A stretch of 64,000 bases of DNA from Halioglobus japonicus (GCA_902705825.1 CACSIL010000045.1:187224-251223); one strand, 5' to 3'. Shown: positions 51,483 through 60,620, numbered from the stretch's first letter. Program-made: numbers and translations. The notes: generated from the sequence alone by a model not told the origin.

Positions 51483-52652
51483 ATGAATTTTAATTTGAGC
51501 GAAGAACAGAACCAGATCCGTGACAGCATTGCGCGTTTTGTGCAGGAACATTACTCGTTTGAGCAGCGCAACGCGGTAGTTGCACAGGAGCACGGTTTCA
51601 GCGCACAACACTGGCAGCAGTTTGCTGAGTTGGGCTGGCTTTCCATCCCCTTTGCCGAGGAATTCGATGGTTTCGGCGGTGGTCCGGTGGATACCATGGT
51701 ATTGATGCAGGAGTTCGGCCGCGGGCTTGTCGCAGAGCCTTACCTGGCAACAGTGCTGATGTTTGGCGGTTTGCTGCAAGCGGGCGCTACTGAGGCTATA
51801 AAGACCGAGTACATTCCCCGTATTATCAGCGGCGAGTTACACGGTGCTTTTGCCTATCTCGAGCGCCAGAGCCGCTATGTAATGACGGATATCACCACCA
51901 GCGCCAAGAAAACGGGCAGTGACTGGGTGTTGAACGGACAGAAAAGCGTCGTACTCAATGGTGCAGCGGCCGACAAATTGATCGTGGCTGCGCGCAGCGC
52001 GGGCGAGCAGGCCGATGAGAGCGGTATCACTCTGTTTCTGGTTGATGCCGCAGCTGAAGGTGTCGAGCGCACAGCGTACCGCATGACGGACGGTCAGGAA
52101 GCGGCCAATATCAGCTTCAACAATGTTACCCCCGAAGCGGTTATCGGCAACGAGGGCGAAGGCTATGCGCTGATGGCGCCGGTAGTGGATGCTGCGCGCC
52201 TGGCCGTGAGCGCAAATGCGCTGGGAGCGATGGAAACACTGAACGCCCAGACACTTGAGTACTGTAAAACGCGTGAACAGTTTGGCGTCGCTATCGGCTC
52301 CTTCCAGGCCCTGCAACACCGTATGGTAGATACGTTCGGGGCATGCGAAAACGTGAAGTCACTGTTATACCGCGCCGTGTGTGCAGCGCAGGACAATGAC
52401 GAAGACGCCCGTCGCAGTTTGCTGGCGCTGAAAGTCATGGTCGGCCGGGCGGGTAAGTTGATCGGCGGTGAAGCGATTCAATTGCACGGTGGTATGGGTA
52501 TGACAGATGAGTTGTCAGTGGGTTTCTTCGTGAAAAGGCTGATGATCATTAATACCTTGTTCGGCGATGCTGATTACCATCAGAAGTTGTTTGCCGAGTT
52601 GGTGAACGCGCCTGTTAGCGCTGCTGATGCAAGCAACGCTGTAGCTGCCTGA
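51483..52652 (+). CDS. Acyl-CoA dehydrogenase (subunit 2 of a pair)
   Basis: 389 residues with the acyl-CoA dehydrogenase fold but a diverged flavin-site segment: where the first subunit has SEPGAGSD this one has ERQSRYVMTDITT, and WVLNGQKSVVLNGAAAD replaces the usual W[TS] stretch. IQLHGGMGMTDELSVGFFVKRL is conserved. This asymmetry fits a heteromeric partner of the preceding gene. Substrate unknown. Confidence 0.9.
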   Translation: MNFNLSEEQNQIRDSIARFVQEHYSFEQRNAVVAQEHGFSAQHWQQFAELGWLSIPFAEEFDGFGGGPVDTMVLMQEFGRGLVAEPYLATVLMFGGLLQAGATEAIKTEYIPRIISGELHGAFAYLERQSRYVMTDITTSAKKTGSDWVLNGQKSVVLNGAAADKLIVAARSAGEQADESGITLFLVDAAAEGVERTAYRMTDGQEAANISFNNVTPEAVIGNEGEGYALMAPVVDAARLAVSANALGAMETLNAQTLEYCKTREQFGVAIGSFQALQHRMVDTFGACENVKSLLYRAVCAAQDNDEDARRSLLALKVMVGRAGKLIGGEAIQLHGGMGMTDELSVGFFVKRLMIINTLFGDADYHQKLFAELVNAPVSAADASNAVAA

Positions 52653-52705
52653 GTCGATGCGGCCTAAAATGCCCGCTGCGCTAGCGCCAGGAGCAACTAT
52701 CCTGG

Positions 52706-53020
52706 GTGCATACTGTGGTTCTTGAGGTCGCGATTCTGAATGTGAAGAGCGGACAGGAGCGGCAGTTCGAGGCGGCTTTTGAAAATGCGCAGCGCATTAT
52801 CAGTAGTATGCCGGGCTATATGTCGCATCAGTTGCAAAGATGTCTTGAGCACACGGGGCGTTATCTGCTGCTGGTCAATTGGGAGCGGCTGGAAGACCAC
52901 ACCGTAGGCTTTAGAACGTCGGAGCAATATCAGGAGTGGCGTCAGTTGTTACATCATTTCTACGAGCCGTTTCCGGCCGTGGAACACTATCAATTACTGT
53001 CCGTGTGTAGCGGCGAGTAA
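52706..53020 (+). CDS. ABM-domain (antibiotic biosynthesis monooxygenase) protein
   Basis: 104 residues, dimeric alpha+beta barrel fold expected. LEVAILNVKSGQERQFEAAFENAQRIISSMPGYMSHQLQRC and YLLLVNWERLEDHTVGFRTS are the family pattern. Starts at GTG 52706; AGGAG lies 13 bases before, so GTG 52715 is an alternative. Such small proteins act as monooxygenases or as heme-binding or sensing proteins; no role can be assigned. A strong hairpin follows. Confidence 0.85.
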   Translation: MHTVVLEVAILNVKSGQERQFEAAFENAQRIISSMPGYMSHQLQRCLEHTGRYLLLVNWERLEDHTVGFRTSEQYQEWRQLLHHFYEPFPAVEHYQLLSVCSGE

Positions 53021-53027
53021 GCGGATT

Positions 53028-53054
53028 GGCCCGGGCACATGCTGTGCCCGGGCC
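53028..53054. terminator. GC-rich hairpin between convergent genes
   Basis: Perfect 12-base arms GGCCCGGGCACA (53028-53039) and TGTGCCCGGGCC (53043-53054) with a TGC loop, eight bases after the ABM-protein stop and 31 bases from the end of the convergent MBL gene. No T-run, but the stem strength and position suggest two-way termination. Confidence 0.65.
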
Positions 53055-53084
53055 TCTACCACCACAGTACTTTTCGCAGTTATC

Positions 53085-54155
53085 CTACAGCGCGTTACCG
53101 ACCTCAATAATGTCAGTTGAACCCGCTGGCAGTGAGAATGATGTACCGTCTATGCTCAGTGTATAGTTTGGATACACCTCATCTACCCCTTCCAGGAAAG
53201 CTTCGTCCATCCCCGGCAGAATAAGCGGCGGTACAATATGGTAGAAGACGAGGTGTCCGACTCCGGCGTCTCTGGCAGTCTCAGCCGCATCCACTGGTGA
53301 GGCGTGATAGTTCTGTATGTCCAGCGTGATTTTCGCAATTTCAGTGGCGCCGGTCTCTGTCGCTGCCTCGTTCATAAGGCCGACAAGATTCGGGGCCAGT
53401 GCTTCGTGTAGCAGCAGATCGACACCTTGCGCAAATTGTTCAATATTGGCGGATTTGGATGTATCTCCGCTAATGAGCACTGAGCGATCCTTATAGTTGA
53501 AGAGGTAGCCGACAGCGGGTTTGACCGGACCATGGTCCACCAGAAGCGCCTGAATTTTGACATCGCCCTGCTCGTAGATGGTTTCCAGTTCACCCATTTT
53601 TGGAACGGGGAAAGGTCTGGCGATCATGCCAAAACCCGAAAGTGGCGCCACGGTGTCGCCGTGGTGATCGTGGCGTCCCATCGAATCCTGCTGGTAAGCT
53701 GTGTTGAAGCCGTTGACGACTTTTTGCACTCCCTGCGGACCTATAACGGGTAACGGTTTGGTGTTGGCGGCGTTGACCCAGCGAATGGTGGCCATTTCAC
53801 CCAGGCCGTCAAGATGGTCTGAGTGGAAATGCGTGAGCAATACCGCTTCGATTTCACCGACCGGAAAGCGCATTCTCAGAAGGTTGCGCAAACCATTCGT
53901 ACCGGCATCAACAATGAACAGCTGCTTGCCCGCCACCACTGCAATGCAGGGGCCGGATCGTTTGGGGTCGGGGAGGGGACCACCCGCGCCACACAGAGTG
54001 ACGTGTAGTCCGTCTTCCAAGCGGTCCATAACATTTTCCGTCATAGCGGACTTTGCACCTGCGGACATCAAGCGCATGGCAATTTCAGCGCGCTGTGTGT
54101 AGGCAATCAGGCCTACCACAGCGATAACCAGCAGAATCAGTAATGGTTTCTTCAT
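53085..54155 (-). CDS. MBL-fold metallo-hydrolase, membrane-anchored or exported
   Basis: 356 residues. An N-terminal hydrophobic segment (residues 4-19) is a signal anchor. The metal motif THFHSDHLDG (His109, His111, Asp113, His114) is complete, later ligands are in SGDTSKS and the final FYHIVPP. The pattern GAGGPLPDPKRSGPC resembles ribonuclease-Z/arylsulfatase-like (AtsA-type) members. Probable periplasmic hydrolase; substrate unknown. A short-chain dehydrogenase gene lies 85 bases upstream on the same strand. Confidence 0.88.
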   Translation of the reverse strand: MKKPLLILLVIAVVGLIAYTQRAEIAMRLMSAGAKSAMTENVMDRLEDGLHVTLCGAGGPLPDPKRSGPCIAVVAGKQLFIVDAGTNGLRNLLRMRFPVGEIEAVLLTHFHSDHLDGLGEMATIRWVNAANTKPLPVIGPQGVQKVVNGFNTAYQQDSMGRHDHHGDTVAPLSGFGMIARPFPVPKMGELETIYEQGDVKIQALLVDHGPVKPAVGYLFNYKDRSVLISGDTSKSANIEQFAQGVDLLLHEALAPNLVGLMNEAATETGATEIAKITLDIQNYHASPVDAAETARDAGVGHLVFYHIVPPLILPGMDEAFLEGVDEVYPNYTLSIDGTSFSLPAGSTDIIEVGNAL

Positions 54156-54240
54156 GGTTTATCTCCCAAAGCGTAGAACGGTTCAGTTATTGATTTCATC
54201 GTGGCGCTACAGAGGAAACGACAATATGAATTCGCCCGGT

Positions 54241-55023
54241 TCACGACGTTTTTCCTGTCAGTCTCTGCAGTAATCGGTTCATGCCACCAATCCAGCGATC
54301 GTAGTCGGATGTCTTGCGCTGCATGTAAACCTTCACCTCTTCATGTGTAAGGATCAGGAATGTTTCCCGCTGCAGGTGCTCGACGACTATCTCGGCCAGC
54401 TGATCCGGCTCCATCATGCCGTCATTACTGGCCGCTTTAGTGGCATCATCGTCGGTATTCGCTGTCATCGCGGTGCGTACTGCCTGGGGGCATAACAGCG
54501 ACACTTTGATGCCCTGGTGCGCGTAGGTCAGAGCCAGCCACTCGGCAAAGCCTACAGCGGCGTGCTTGGTTGTGCCATACGCGGCGCCACCAATCTGGTT
54601 GAGCAGGCCGGCGGCAGAGGCGGTGTTCAGGAAATAGCCACCACCGCGTTTAATCATTCGCGGTACCAGATGCCTTGCGGCGTAAACATGGGACATCACA
54701 TTGACTTCCCAGATTAACTGCCAGTCCGCGTTGGGAGACTGCTCACTGGCGCCTACTGCGATGCCGGCATTGCTGCAGAACAGATCGATCGGACCGACAT
54801 CCCGTTCGGTATCCTCAATAATACGGATGATGTCGTCTTCGTTGGTGACATCGGCTGACATAGCCACACAACCCAGTTCCGCTGCGGTTTGTGCGGCGGT
54901 ATCGGCGTTGATATCCACCGCCACAACCGCTTTGGCACCCTCGGCAATAAACTTTTGCACCAGCGCCTTGCCGATGCCGCTGCCTGCGCCTGTCACTACT
55001 GCGATCTTGTCTTTTAATTGCAC
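54241..55023 (-). CDS. Short-chain dehydrogenase/reductase
   Basis: 260-residue classical SDR: cofactor motif TGAGSGIG (residues 11-18), NAG at 85-87, Ser136, and catalytic Tyr149-x3-Lys153 (YGTTK). An aspartate in VAVDINA favours NAD(H). The C-terminus (YDRWIGGMNRLLQRL) is typical of the fatty- or steroid-type SDRs near acyl-CoA genes. Substrate unknown. Confidence 0.92.
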   Translation of the reverse strand: MQLKDKIAVVTGAGSGIGKALVQKFIAEGAKAVVAVDINADTAAQTAAELGCVAMSADVTNEDDIIRIIEDTERDVGPIDLFCSNAGIAVGASEQSPNADWQLIWEVNVMSHVYAARHLVPRMIKRGGGYFLNTASAAGLLNQIGGAAYGTTKHAAVGFAEWLALTYAHQGIKVSLLCPQAVRTAMTANTDDDATKAASNDGMMEPDQLAEIVVEHLQRETFLILTHEEVKVYMQRKTSDYDRWIGGMNRLLQRLTGKTS

Positions 55024-55147
55024 GTCTCTATCTCCTGCGCGTTGTGTCTTTCGTTTAAATGGTAGTTTGCATAATGCAGTAAGTCATCGGTTAAGCCGTT
55101 TCGTAGCGTTTTTATCGTCCTCTACGAGAAGAAGTCATGCGCCGGGC

Positions 55148-56191
55148 TTAATCCAGATAATGCTCCAGTATATCTCGGCCGCGAAACAGCGCGCCGATGT
55201 CGCGGTTGTCGGCAGCGCCGGACTTCTGTAGTTCATCCTGCACGTGCAGGCGCGCGACATTCAGGCGCTTTTGTGTACGTGCCCTTGTCGCACCAAAGCC
55301 GTAGTCATATTCGTAGTACTTCTCGCCGGACAGTCCTGCGCTGATATTGGCTCTGGCAAATTTGAAGTAGGTACTTTGAGCATAGTCCAGAACTTGGCTC
55401 AAAGACTCAGGTACCTGGTCTTGAGGCATCCATGCACGCGTCGTGTAGTCGGTGCCGTCAAATAGTCGATCTGTGTAGGCGAACAGCATTTCGCGATATT
55501 CTCCCAACCAACTGACGGGAGTTGGATCGGTGACAAAATGTGCTTTACAGGCACCGGCCAACGCGAAGTCGGCCAGGCAGGGGCGCGCGCCCAACAGAAA
55601 GTCATTTGTAGCGAAGTGCGCGTCCAATACACCGAGCATTCGGGTGAAGTCGGCGCGAACGGCCGCTTCCTGGTCGGGCCCTACACCATTGAACTGGCAG
55701 ACATTTTTACCGAAGTTCTGGTACATCATCTCACCTATCGGCGTGAGATCGCGAATTTCCTGTTCGGTGAAAGGGACGTCAATTGAACGGTTCAGTACTG
55801 TGTTGGCACCGAAGCGCGGACCTACCCAGGCCACGTTGTCCGGGTAGCACCAACGCGTGTGCACACAGACGCGCCCCAGCCAGTGATTAAACATGTCTTC
55901 CAGAATGAAGCAGCACACTCGTTGTAGCGGGGAGGAGGGGATTACAGCTGTTTGATGAAAGCGGTCATTCAGTAAGGGGCCAAGCGCAATGGTGTCATGT
56001 ATCATCCACTTTTCAGGGGTGACCAGCGCAGGTATGAAATGAGTACCCGTGCGCGCTTCTATCTCAGCCGTGCGCTCATGAGTCTTGAAGTGCCAGTACC
56101 ACGGTATGTTTTGAAAGCGTAACTGTGCTTCCAGTTTGCGGGAGAACATACTCAGCTCTATGCCTACCAGGCCGTAATCGCCTCGATACAT
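55148..56191 (-). CDS. Large glutathione S-transferase-like protein
   Basis: 347 residues. The N-terminal thioredoxin-like domain (GIELSMFSRKLEAQLRFQNI, then THFIPALV with the cis-Pro) and NDFLLGARPCLADFALAGACKAHF in the alpha domain parallel the gene at 34713 (SEHSLFSGKVRAYLRYKG; FDFLLGSRPSIGDFGLMGPLYAHL). Both carry a long extra C-terminal part. It is divergent from a DUF2855 gene across an inverted repeat. Glutathione use is inferred. Confidence 0.75.
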   Translation of the reverse strand: MYRGDYGLVGIELSMFSRKLEAQLRFQNIPWYWHFKTHERTAEIEARTGTHFIPALVTPEKWMIHDTIALGPLLNDRFHQTAVIPSSPLQRVCCFILEDMFNHWLGRVCVHTRWCYPDNVAWVGPRFGANTVLNRSIDVPFTEQEIRDLTPIGEMMYQNFGKNVCQFNGVGPDQEAAVRADFTRMLGVLDAHFATNDFLLGARPCLADFALAGACKAHFVTDPTPVSWLGEYREMLFAYTDRLFDGTDYTTRAWMPQDQVPESLSQVLDYAQSTYFKFARANISAGLSGEKYYEYDYGFGATRARTQKRLNVARLHVQDELQKSGAADNRDIGALFRGRDILEHYLD

Positions 56192-56228
56192 ATTCGGTGT
56201 TCCTCCGGTTTTACCGTGGTAATAAGCG

Positions 56229-56261
56229 GATAACAGGCAGCCCTGATTTCAGTCTGTTATC
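56229..56261. promoter_or_regulatory. Inverted repeat between GST-like and DUF2855 genes
   Basis: GATAACAG (56229-56236) and CTGTTATC (56254-56261), perfect 8-base arms 17 bases apart, lie 38 bases upstream of the GST-like start codon. The spacing suits two half-sites or a dimer spanning two turns; a small leader hairpin is the alternative. Confidence 0.4.
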
Positions 56262-56369
56262 GTCCGATGCAGTGGCCGTGAGAGTGTCATAGTGGCATAG
56301 GATATGTCAATATAGTGCCCTGTAGCGCAAATTATTGCAGTTAAGTAACTCAACAGGAGAGCATTCATA

Positions 56370-57470
56370 ATGGCCAATAATGTGACAGTCAAAACCCTGG
56401 AAGTACGCAAGGACAAGTGGGCTGAAACGCGTGTTCTTGAAGAACCGCTATCGACCGATCTGGGAGACAATGAAGTACTGTTGCGCGTCGATCGATTCGC
56501 GCTCACCGCCAATAATATCTCTTATGCGGGAGCTGGAGATTTGCTGGGTTACTGGGGCTTCTTCTCTGCAGAAGATGGTTGGGGTCGCATTCCTGCAATG
56601 GGTTGGGCAGATGTTATAGCAACAGCTCACCCTGACGTCGCTGTCGGGGAACGCGTGTGGGGCTTTTTCCCGTTTAGCACCCACCTGAAAATTTTGGCTG
56701 GGAATGTCAGGGCGGATCAATTCCAGGATGTCTCGGCTCACCGGATGGAGTATGCGCCGGTCTACGCGCGCTTTGACCGAGCCTCGGCCAACCCCATCTA
56801 TGACATCGACAGGGAGGATCATGACAGTTTGTTACGCGGTCTGTTCATGACGTCATGGCTGGTGGAAGACTTTATGCATACAAACGGGTCATTTGGTGCG
56901 TCCTCTTGTCTTATTACCAGTGCCTCCAGTAAAACCAGTATCGCGCTGGCACATTGCGTAAAAAATCGCGGTGAAATGCGGACAGTGGGTCTTACCTCGC
57001 CAGGTAATGTCGCGTTTTGTGAAAGCCTCGGGTACTACGACACGGTGCTGACGTATGATGCTATTGCCTCGCTCGATGCATCAGAGCCGGTCGTGATCGT
57101 TGATATGGCGGGTAGCGCAACGGTGTTAAGTGATGTTCACCATCACTATGGCGACAATATGAAGCACTCTTGCCAGATCGGTGCGACGCACTACGAGGAA
57201 ATGGGCCCGGTAGACAATCTGCCCGGAGCGAAACCGGAATTCTTCTTTGCGCCTTCGCATATTCAGACGCGCAGTGCCGATCTGGGTGCTGAGCAACTGA
57301 TGATTAATATGGGGACAGACTATGTTGCATTTCGCGCCGCCAGCGACAGCTGGTTAACAATGCAGCACGGATATGGCGCAGAGGCCGTTGAACGGACATA
57401 TCAAGCGGTATTGGCGGGTACGGCAGACGCAAAAAGCGGGCAGGTCGTTTCCATGTGGCAGCCAGAATAG
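56370..57470 (+). CDS. DUF2855 family protein
   Basis: 366-residue protein of the DUF2855 family, which resembles medium-chain dehydrogenases without their zinc motifs: LGDNEVLLRVDRFALTANNISYA at the start parallels the GroES-like domain, and ITSASSKTSIALAH replaces the dinucleotide loop. RBS CAGGAG is close before ATG 56370. Function unknown; enoyl or quinone reduction is only a guess. An AraC regulator converges on it. Confidence 0.85.
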   Translation: MANNVTVKTLEVRKDKWAETRVLEEPLSTDLGDNEVLLRVDRFALTANNISYAGAGDLLGYWGFFSAEDGWGRIPAMGWADVIATAHPDVAVGERVWGFFPFSTHLKILAGNVRADQFQDVSAHRMEYAPVYARFDRASANPIYDIDREDHDSLLRGLFMTSWLVEDFMHTNGSFGASSCLITSASSKTSIALAHCVKNRGEMRTVGLTSPGNVAFCESLGYYDTVLTYDAIASLDASEPVVIVDMAGSATVLSDVHHHYGDNMKHSCQIGATHYEEMGPVDNLPGAKPEFFFAPSHIQTRSADLGAEQLMINMGTDYVAFRAASDSWLTMQHGYGAEAVERTYQAVLAGTADAKSGQVVSMWQPE

Positions 57471-57542
57471 GCGGCCTTACCGTTGGGAGCCGTCGTTGGG
57501 CAAGTGCAGCGGTTTGCCTGTCGACAGGTATCAGCAGTGCCA

Positions 57543-58565
57543 TTAGGTATTGCGGCGGAACTCCCCCGGACTCTGTCCACGCCAGCGCCGAAATGCTTTG
57601 CGAAACGCTGCAGTATCACAATAGCCGAGCAGGGCGGCGACGGCTTCTATCGTCTGATCGGGCTCGCGTAAATGTGCGATAGCCAGTTCACAACGCAACT
57701 CTTCGGTGATTTCCCGGTAGCTTGTACCCTCCCGATCAAGTCGCCTTTGCAGTGTTCGCTTGGTGACGAACATTGCACGCGCTACATCGGTTGCAGTAAG
57801 GCTCCCCATCGGGGCAGACAGCAGTAGTTTTCGAATCTTGTATGCGGTGGAGCGTTCAGTCGCCGGGATAGTCTCCAGAAGTTTCTGGCAGAGACTTTGT
57901 GCCACCGCATAAGCTTCAGAGTTACCCGACGCATTGGGAATATTTGCCATCCTCGCCGGTATACGAAAGACACTGTTCTCCTGTGAGAAATCGACGGGCG
58001 AGTGCAGATAATTTGCATACAGGTGATGGTAATCGGGTATTGGATACGCCAGCTCAATCACGGCATCATGCATTTCGCTCCCCGTCACTGATTCCACTAC
58101 AGCTTGAATCATCATCGCGAAACACTCATTAAGCAGCCGGTGTACCTCTGGTTTTGCATCTATTTTCAGTTCAAGCGAGCAGTTCAACCAGTTGTCATCC
58201 ACTGTAACGTGAACGCTGGAAAACGGCAGTCGTACCGGTAAAAACTCTGCAAATGATGTAAGTGCCGTCATCACATCCGGGCTGCTTAATACAAGGTAGC
58301 CCATCGGGCCATGGGATGAGGGTTGTAGCCTGCGCCCCAACTGCAAACCAATATCGGGCGCAGTGGAAACAAACTGGGCATTTTCCAGTACGCGCATCTG
58401 CTGGGCCGTGCTGATGTAGGCGTCCGCTGCTGACAGTAATAGGCCTCGAGTCAGTCCGGTACCACGCAACAGTGTATCCAGCTCACGTTCTTGCAAACCC
58501 AGCTCGCGCGCCACGATTCTTGTATAGCTGCACGGTACCGGTAGTTCATCTGTGCTGACGTTCAT
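57543..58565 (-). CDS. AraC-family transcriptional regulator
   Basis: 340 residues. The N-terminal Arabinose_bd-type (PF12625-like) ligand domain contains LGRRLQPSSHGPMGYLVLSSPDV, and the C-terminus has both AraC helix-turn-helices: SLTATDVARAMFVTKRTLQRRL and IEAVAALLGYCDTAAFRKAFRRWRGQSPGEFR. Regulators of this type (OruR/ArgR-like) often respond to acyl or aromatic compounds. It is divergent from the metal-dependent hydrolase operon at 58742. Confidence 0.94.
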   Translation of the reverse strand: MNVSTDELPVPCSYTRIVARELGLQERELDTLLRGTGLTRGLLLSAADAYISTAQQMRVLENAQFVSTAPDIGLQLGRRLQPSSHGPMGYLVLSSPDVMTALTSFAEFLPVRLPFSSVHVTVDDNWLNCSLELKIDAKPEVHRLLNECFAMMIQAVVESVTGSEMHDAVIELAYPIPDYHHLYANYLHSPVDFSQENSVFRIPARMANIPNASGNSEAYAVAQSLCQKLLETIPATERSTAYKIRKLLLSAPMGSLTATDVARAMFVTKRTLQRRLDREGTSYREITEELRCELAIAHLREPDQTIEAVAALLGYCDTAAFRKAFRRWRGQSPGEFRRNT

Positions 58566-58628
58566 CGCTGCATTCTGGTCTATTTGCGCCGGTTGATTGG
58601 CAAATATCTTGTCACTTAATAACCCTAT

Positions 58629-58660
58629 AATGACACTAAATAACCTCGTTGTATGTCATT
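58629..58660. promoter_or_regulatory. Spaced inverted repeat upstream of hydrolase operon
   Basis: AATGACA (58629-58635) and TGTCATT (58654-58660), the same arms as at 37483-37503 but 18 bases apart, overlap a TATAAT at 58626-58631. They lie between the AraC regulator gene and the divergent hydrolase operon. A further TGTCA occurs at 58610-58614. Confidence 0.35.
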
Positions 58661-58741
58661 GTCGTGCCAATAATGAAACGCCTCACTTCTGGCAGACAAG
58701 CATTGGGAGGTGTAGGGACGCCAACAATAAGGAGGCGCGAG

Positions 58742-59629
58742 ATGAAAAACCGGCATAGCGACAGCAGTAAGCGTTCTTCTGCAGGAATGATTATCAGAAG
58801 GATGCCCTTTGAATTTTCCGAGAGTCTCTGCGCGCACTGGAACCCTCGGAGAATTGAATGGAGTCATATGGTGAGTGGCGCTTCGCTGGCCATGCCATTT
58901 TTGGAACCCTACCTGATTCGCACCCTGCGCAAAGCCTGTGCACAGATTGAGTCTGAGCAACTGAAAGAAGAAGTGAAATTGTACATGGGGCAGGAGGGCC
59001 AGCACTTTCAACAACACCGCAAGTTCAACGACACGCTTATCCGAAACGGTTATCCGGAACTCGAAGCGATTGAAGCTGAAATGCAAATTGAGTTTGACGC
59101 TTTCGACAGCAAGCGGTCACTTAAATTTAATATGGCGTATGCCTGTGGCTTTGAAACGATGGCTCTGGGAATAGGACACTGGCTGGTAAGAGACAGGGAG
59201 TTTCTGTTTGCCGGTTCTGATACCCGCGTGGCATCGCTCATTCTGTGGCATTTCGTGGAGGAAATTGAACACAAAAATGTCGCGTTTGATGCGTATCAGG
59301 CCGTGTTCGGAAGCTATTTCTACCGTGTCTACGGTACCCTGTATTCCGCACTCCATGTGATGAAATTCAGTCGGAAAGCGTATAAAGCAATGCTGAAGAA
59401 AGACGGTTTATGGCACAACGTGCGCTCCCGCTGGAATCTACTGAAATTGATTGCGCGCTTTTTCATTAACATGGTGCCTCCGACTGCTGCCGCCTGTCTG
59501 CCGGGACACCATCCCTCTGACATCGCTGACCCGCAGTGGTGTCTCGATTGGCTGGACGCGCACCATCGTGGCGATTTGCCGCTGGCCGCATTGGACACCA
59601 ATAATTTGACGATGGGCGTCTCAGTATGA
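58742..59629 (+). CDS. Metal-dependent hydrolase, PF10118 family
   Basis: 295 residues from ATG 58742, preceded by a strong AAGGAGG (58729-58735). The diiron/metal-type helices are visible: MGQEGQHFQQHRKFND and LWHFVEEIEHKNVAFDAY, with paired Glu and His. This family is annotated as predicted metal-dependent hydrolase, without a known substrate. The frame continues upstream to 58649 but the RBS decides. It overlaps the next gene by four bases (ATGA), so the two work together. Confidence 0.88.
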   Translation: MKNRHSDSSKRSSAGMIIRRMPFEFSESLCAHWNPRRIEWSHMVSGASLAMPFLEPYLIRTLRKACAQIESEQLKEEVKLYMGQEGQHFQQHRKFNDTLIRNGYPELEAIEAEMQIEFDAFDSKRSLKFNMAYACGFETMALGIGHWLVRDREFLFAGSDTRVASLILWHFVEEIEHKNVAFDAYQAVFGSYFYRVYGTLYSALHVMKFSRKAYKAMLKKDGLWHNVRSRWNLLKLIARFFINMVPPTAAACLPGHHPSDIADPQWCLDWLDAHHRGDLPLAALDTNNLTMGVSV

Positions 59630-60135
59630 ATACCGCACAGGGATCAGTTTCCGCCAGCCCCAATGAGCTGAAGAGAAGCCAGCGCTTGTTGCTGGGTCAT
59701 GGCGCGCTCGTATTGTTGTTCGGGTTTGCGATGGGGTTTGGTTTTCTATTTTTCCTCATCGGAGAGATCAGCTTGTGGCCCATCCCTGGAAAAATCGACT
59801 ATCAGATGCCGGGAACCTATGACGCGTGGCGGATGGCCCATATGGAAGGTATTACAAACGGTTTGATGTTGTGGATACTGGCTGCGGTCCTGCCTGTGAT
59901 GTCAGAGTTTGTGAGAAAAATCTATTGGCTTGCAGTGACTATGGTTGTGGTTGCCTGGACCATTGTTGTCGCCTCCGCCATCGATCCCTTCTTCCCTGAT
60001 GCTCGTGGACTTTTATTCAGCTCGCAGTCAAATCTGGCGAATGGTGTGGCATTCTTCCTTTTCTACATCGGTATAGTTGCTGTTTGCGTGGTGGTGGCTA
60101 TTGTCGCGTTCAGGGCATTTCGGTCGTCCGATTAA
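59626..60135 (+). CDS. Styrene-oxide-isomerase-like membrane protein
   Basis: 169 residues with four hydrophobic helices (about 22-48, 76-92, 99-118, 136-162). It resembles StyC, the heme-b styrene-oxide isomerase, also about 170 residues: GHG near residue 24-26, PG...W..AHxxGxxNGLM at 62-81. His72 and Asn78 are six apart, as are the heme His58 and Asn64 I recall for StyC. It would turn epoxides into carbonyls in the membrane. No styrene monooxygenase is adjacent; the partner is the PF10118 protein. Family assignment by eye is good, substrate unknown. Confidence 0.7.
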   Translation: MNTAQGSVSASPNELKRSQRLLLGHGALVLLFGFAMGFGFLFFLIGEISLWPIPGKIDYQMPGTYDAWRMAHMEGITNGLMLWILAAVLPVMSEFVRKIYWLAVTMVVVAWTIVVASAIDPFFPDARGLLFSSQSNLANGVAFFLFYIGIVAVCVVVAIVAFRAFRSSD

Positions 60136-60172
60136 TCAACCCCCGCAGTACCAATTTCGTAAGTGTTTACGC

Positions 60173-60186
60173 CCTGTGATCACAGG
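60173..60186. repeat. 14-base perfect palindrome
   Basis: CCTGTGATCACAGG, 38 bases after the isomerase-like gene and about 110 before the small membrane protein gene. It could be an operator or a weak terminator stem; no T-run follows. Confidence 0.35.
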
Positions 60187-60282
60187 CTGCGCTAGCGAAG
60201 TTCAACTTGAGTCGACACAAGGTCTGGCCTAACTCACTCAGACGTGCATATAATGCTCGCTTCAGTCTCATCTGTACTCGCA

Positions 60283-60579
60283 ATGTCATACAGTCATCCA
60301 ACACATCGTCGAAGCTCTGCCCGTCTTTGGGTAGGTCTGGCGCTGTTGTTCATGTTGGGTGGACAGATGCTGGAGGCTTCGCACCATCACCCGACCAGTG
60401 AATCGCTCTCGACCTGTGTGCTATGGCACAGCGGCACCGGTGTAGCACTTCCCAACACTATTCCGACCACGCCCATTGTCGCCGCTATCGGCATTTTGCT
60501 GATACTACTGCGTACGCAAACGGTCGTGCCGCCCCTTCTCACGGCGTATTCTCCACGAGGCCCGCCGCGCAACTCCTGA
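60283..60579 (+). CDS. Small His-containing membrane protein upstream of zinc receptor
   Basis: 98 residues from ATG 60283 (ATG 60244 would add 13). Two hydrophobic segments (about 14-30 and 66-82) flank a loop with His34-His36 and Cys45. Small DUF2946-like proteins with His and Cys often accompany zinc or copper TonB receptors. It lies 41 bases before the receptor gene. I did not recognise a Zur box upstream. Metal binding is inferred. Confidence 0.6.
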   Translation: MSYSHPTHRRSSARLWVGLALLFMLGGQMLEASHHHPTSESLSTCVLWHSGTGVALPNTIPTTPIVAAIGILLILLRTQTVVPPLLTAYSPRGPPRNS

Positions 60580-60620
60580 ACCCGGACAAAACCGTCTAAT
60601 TCAAATTCAGGAGTTACATT

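Noticed and set aside
60173..60186. TGTGATCACA palindrome as a CRP site
   Set aside because: CRP needs six bases between TGTGA and TCACA; here there are none. Kept only as an unassigned palindrome.
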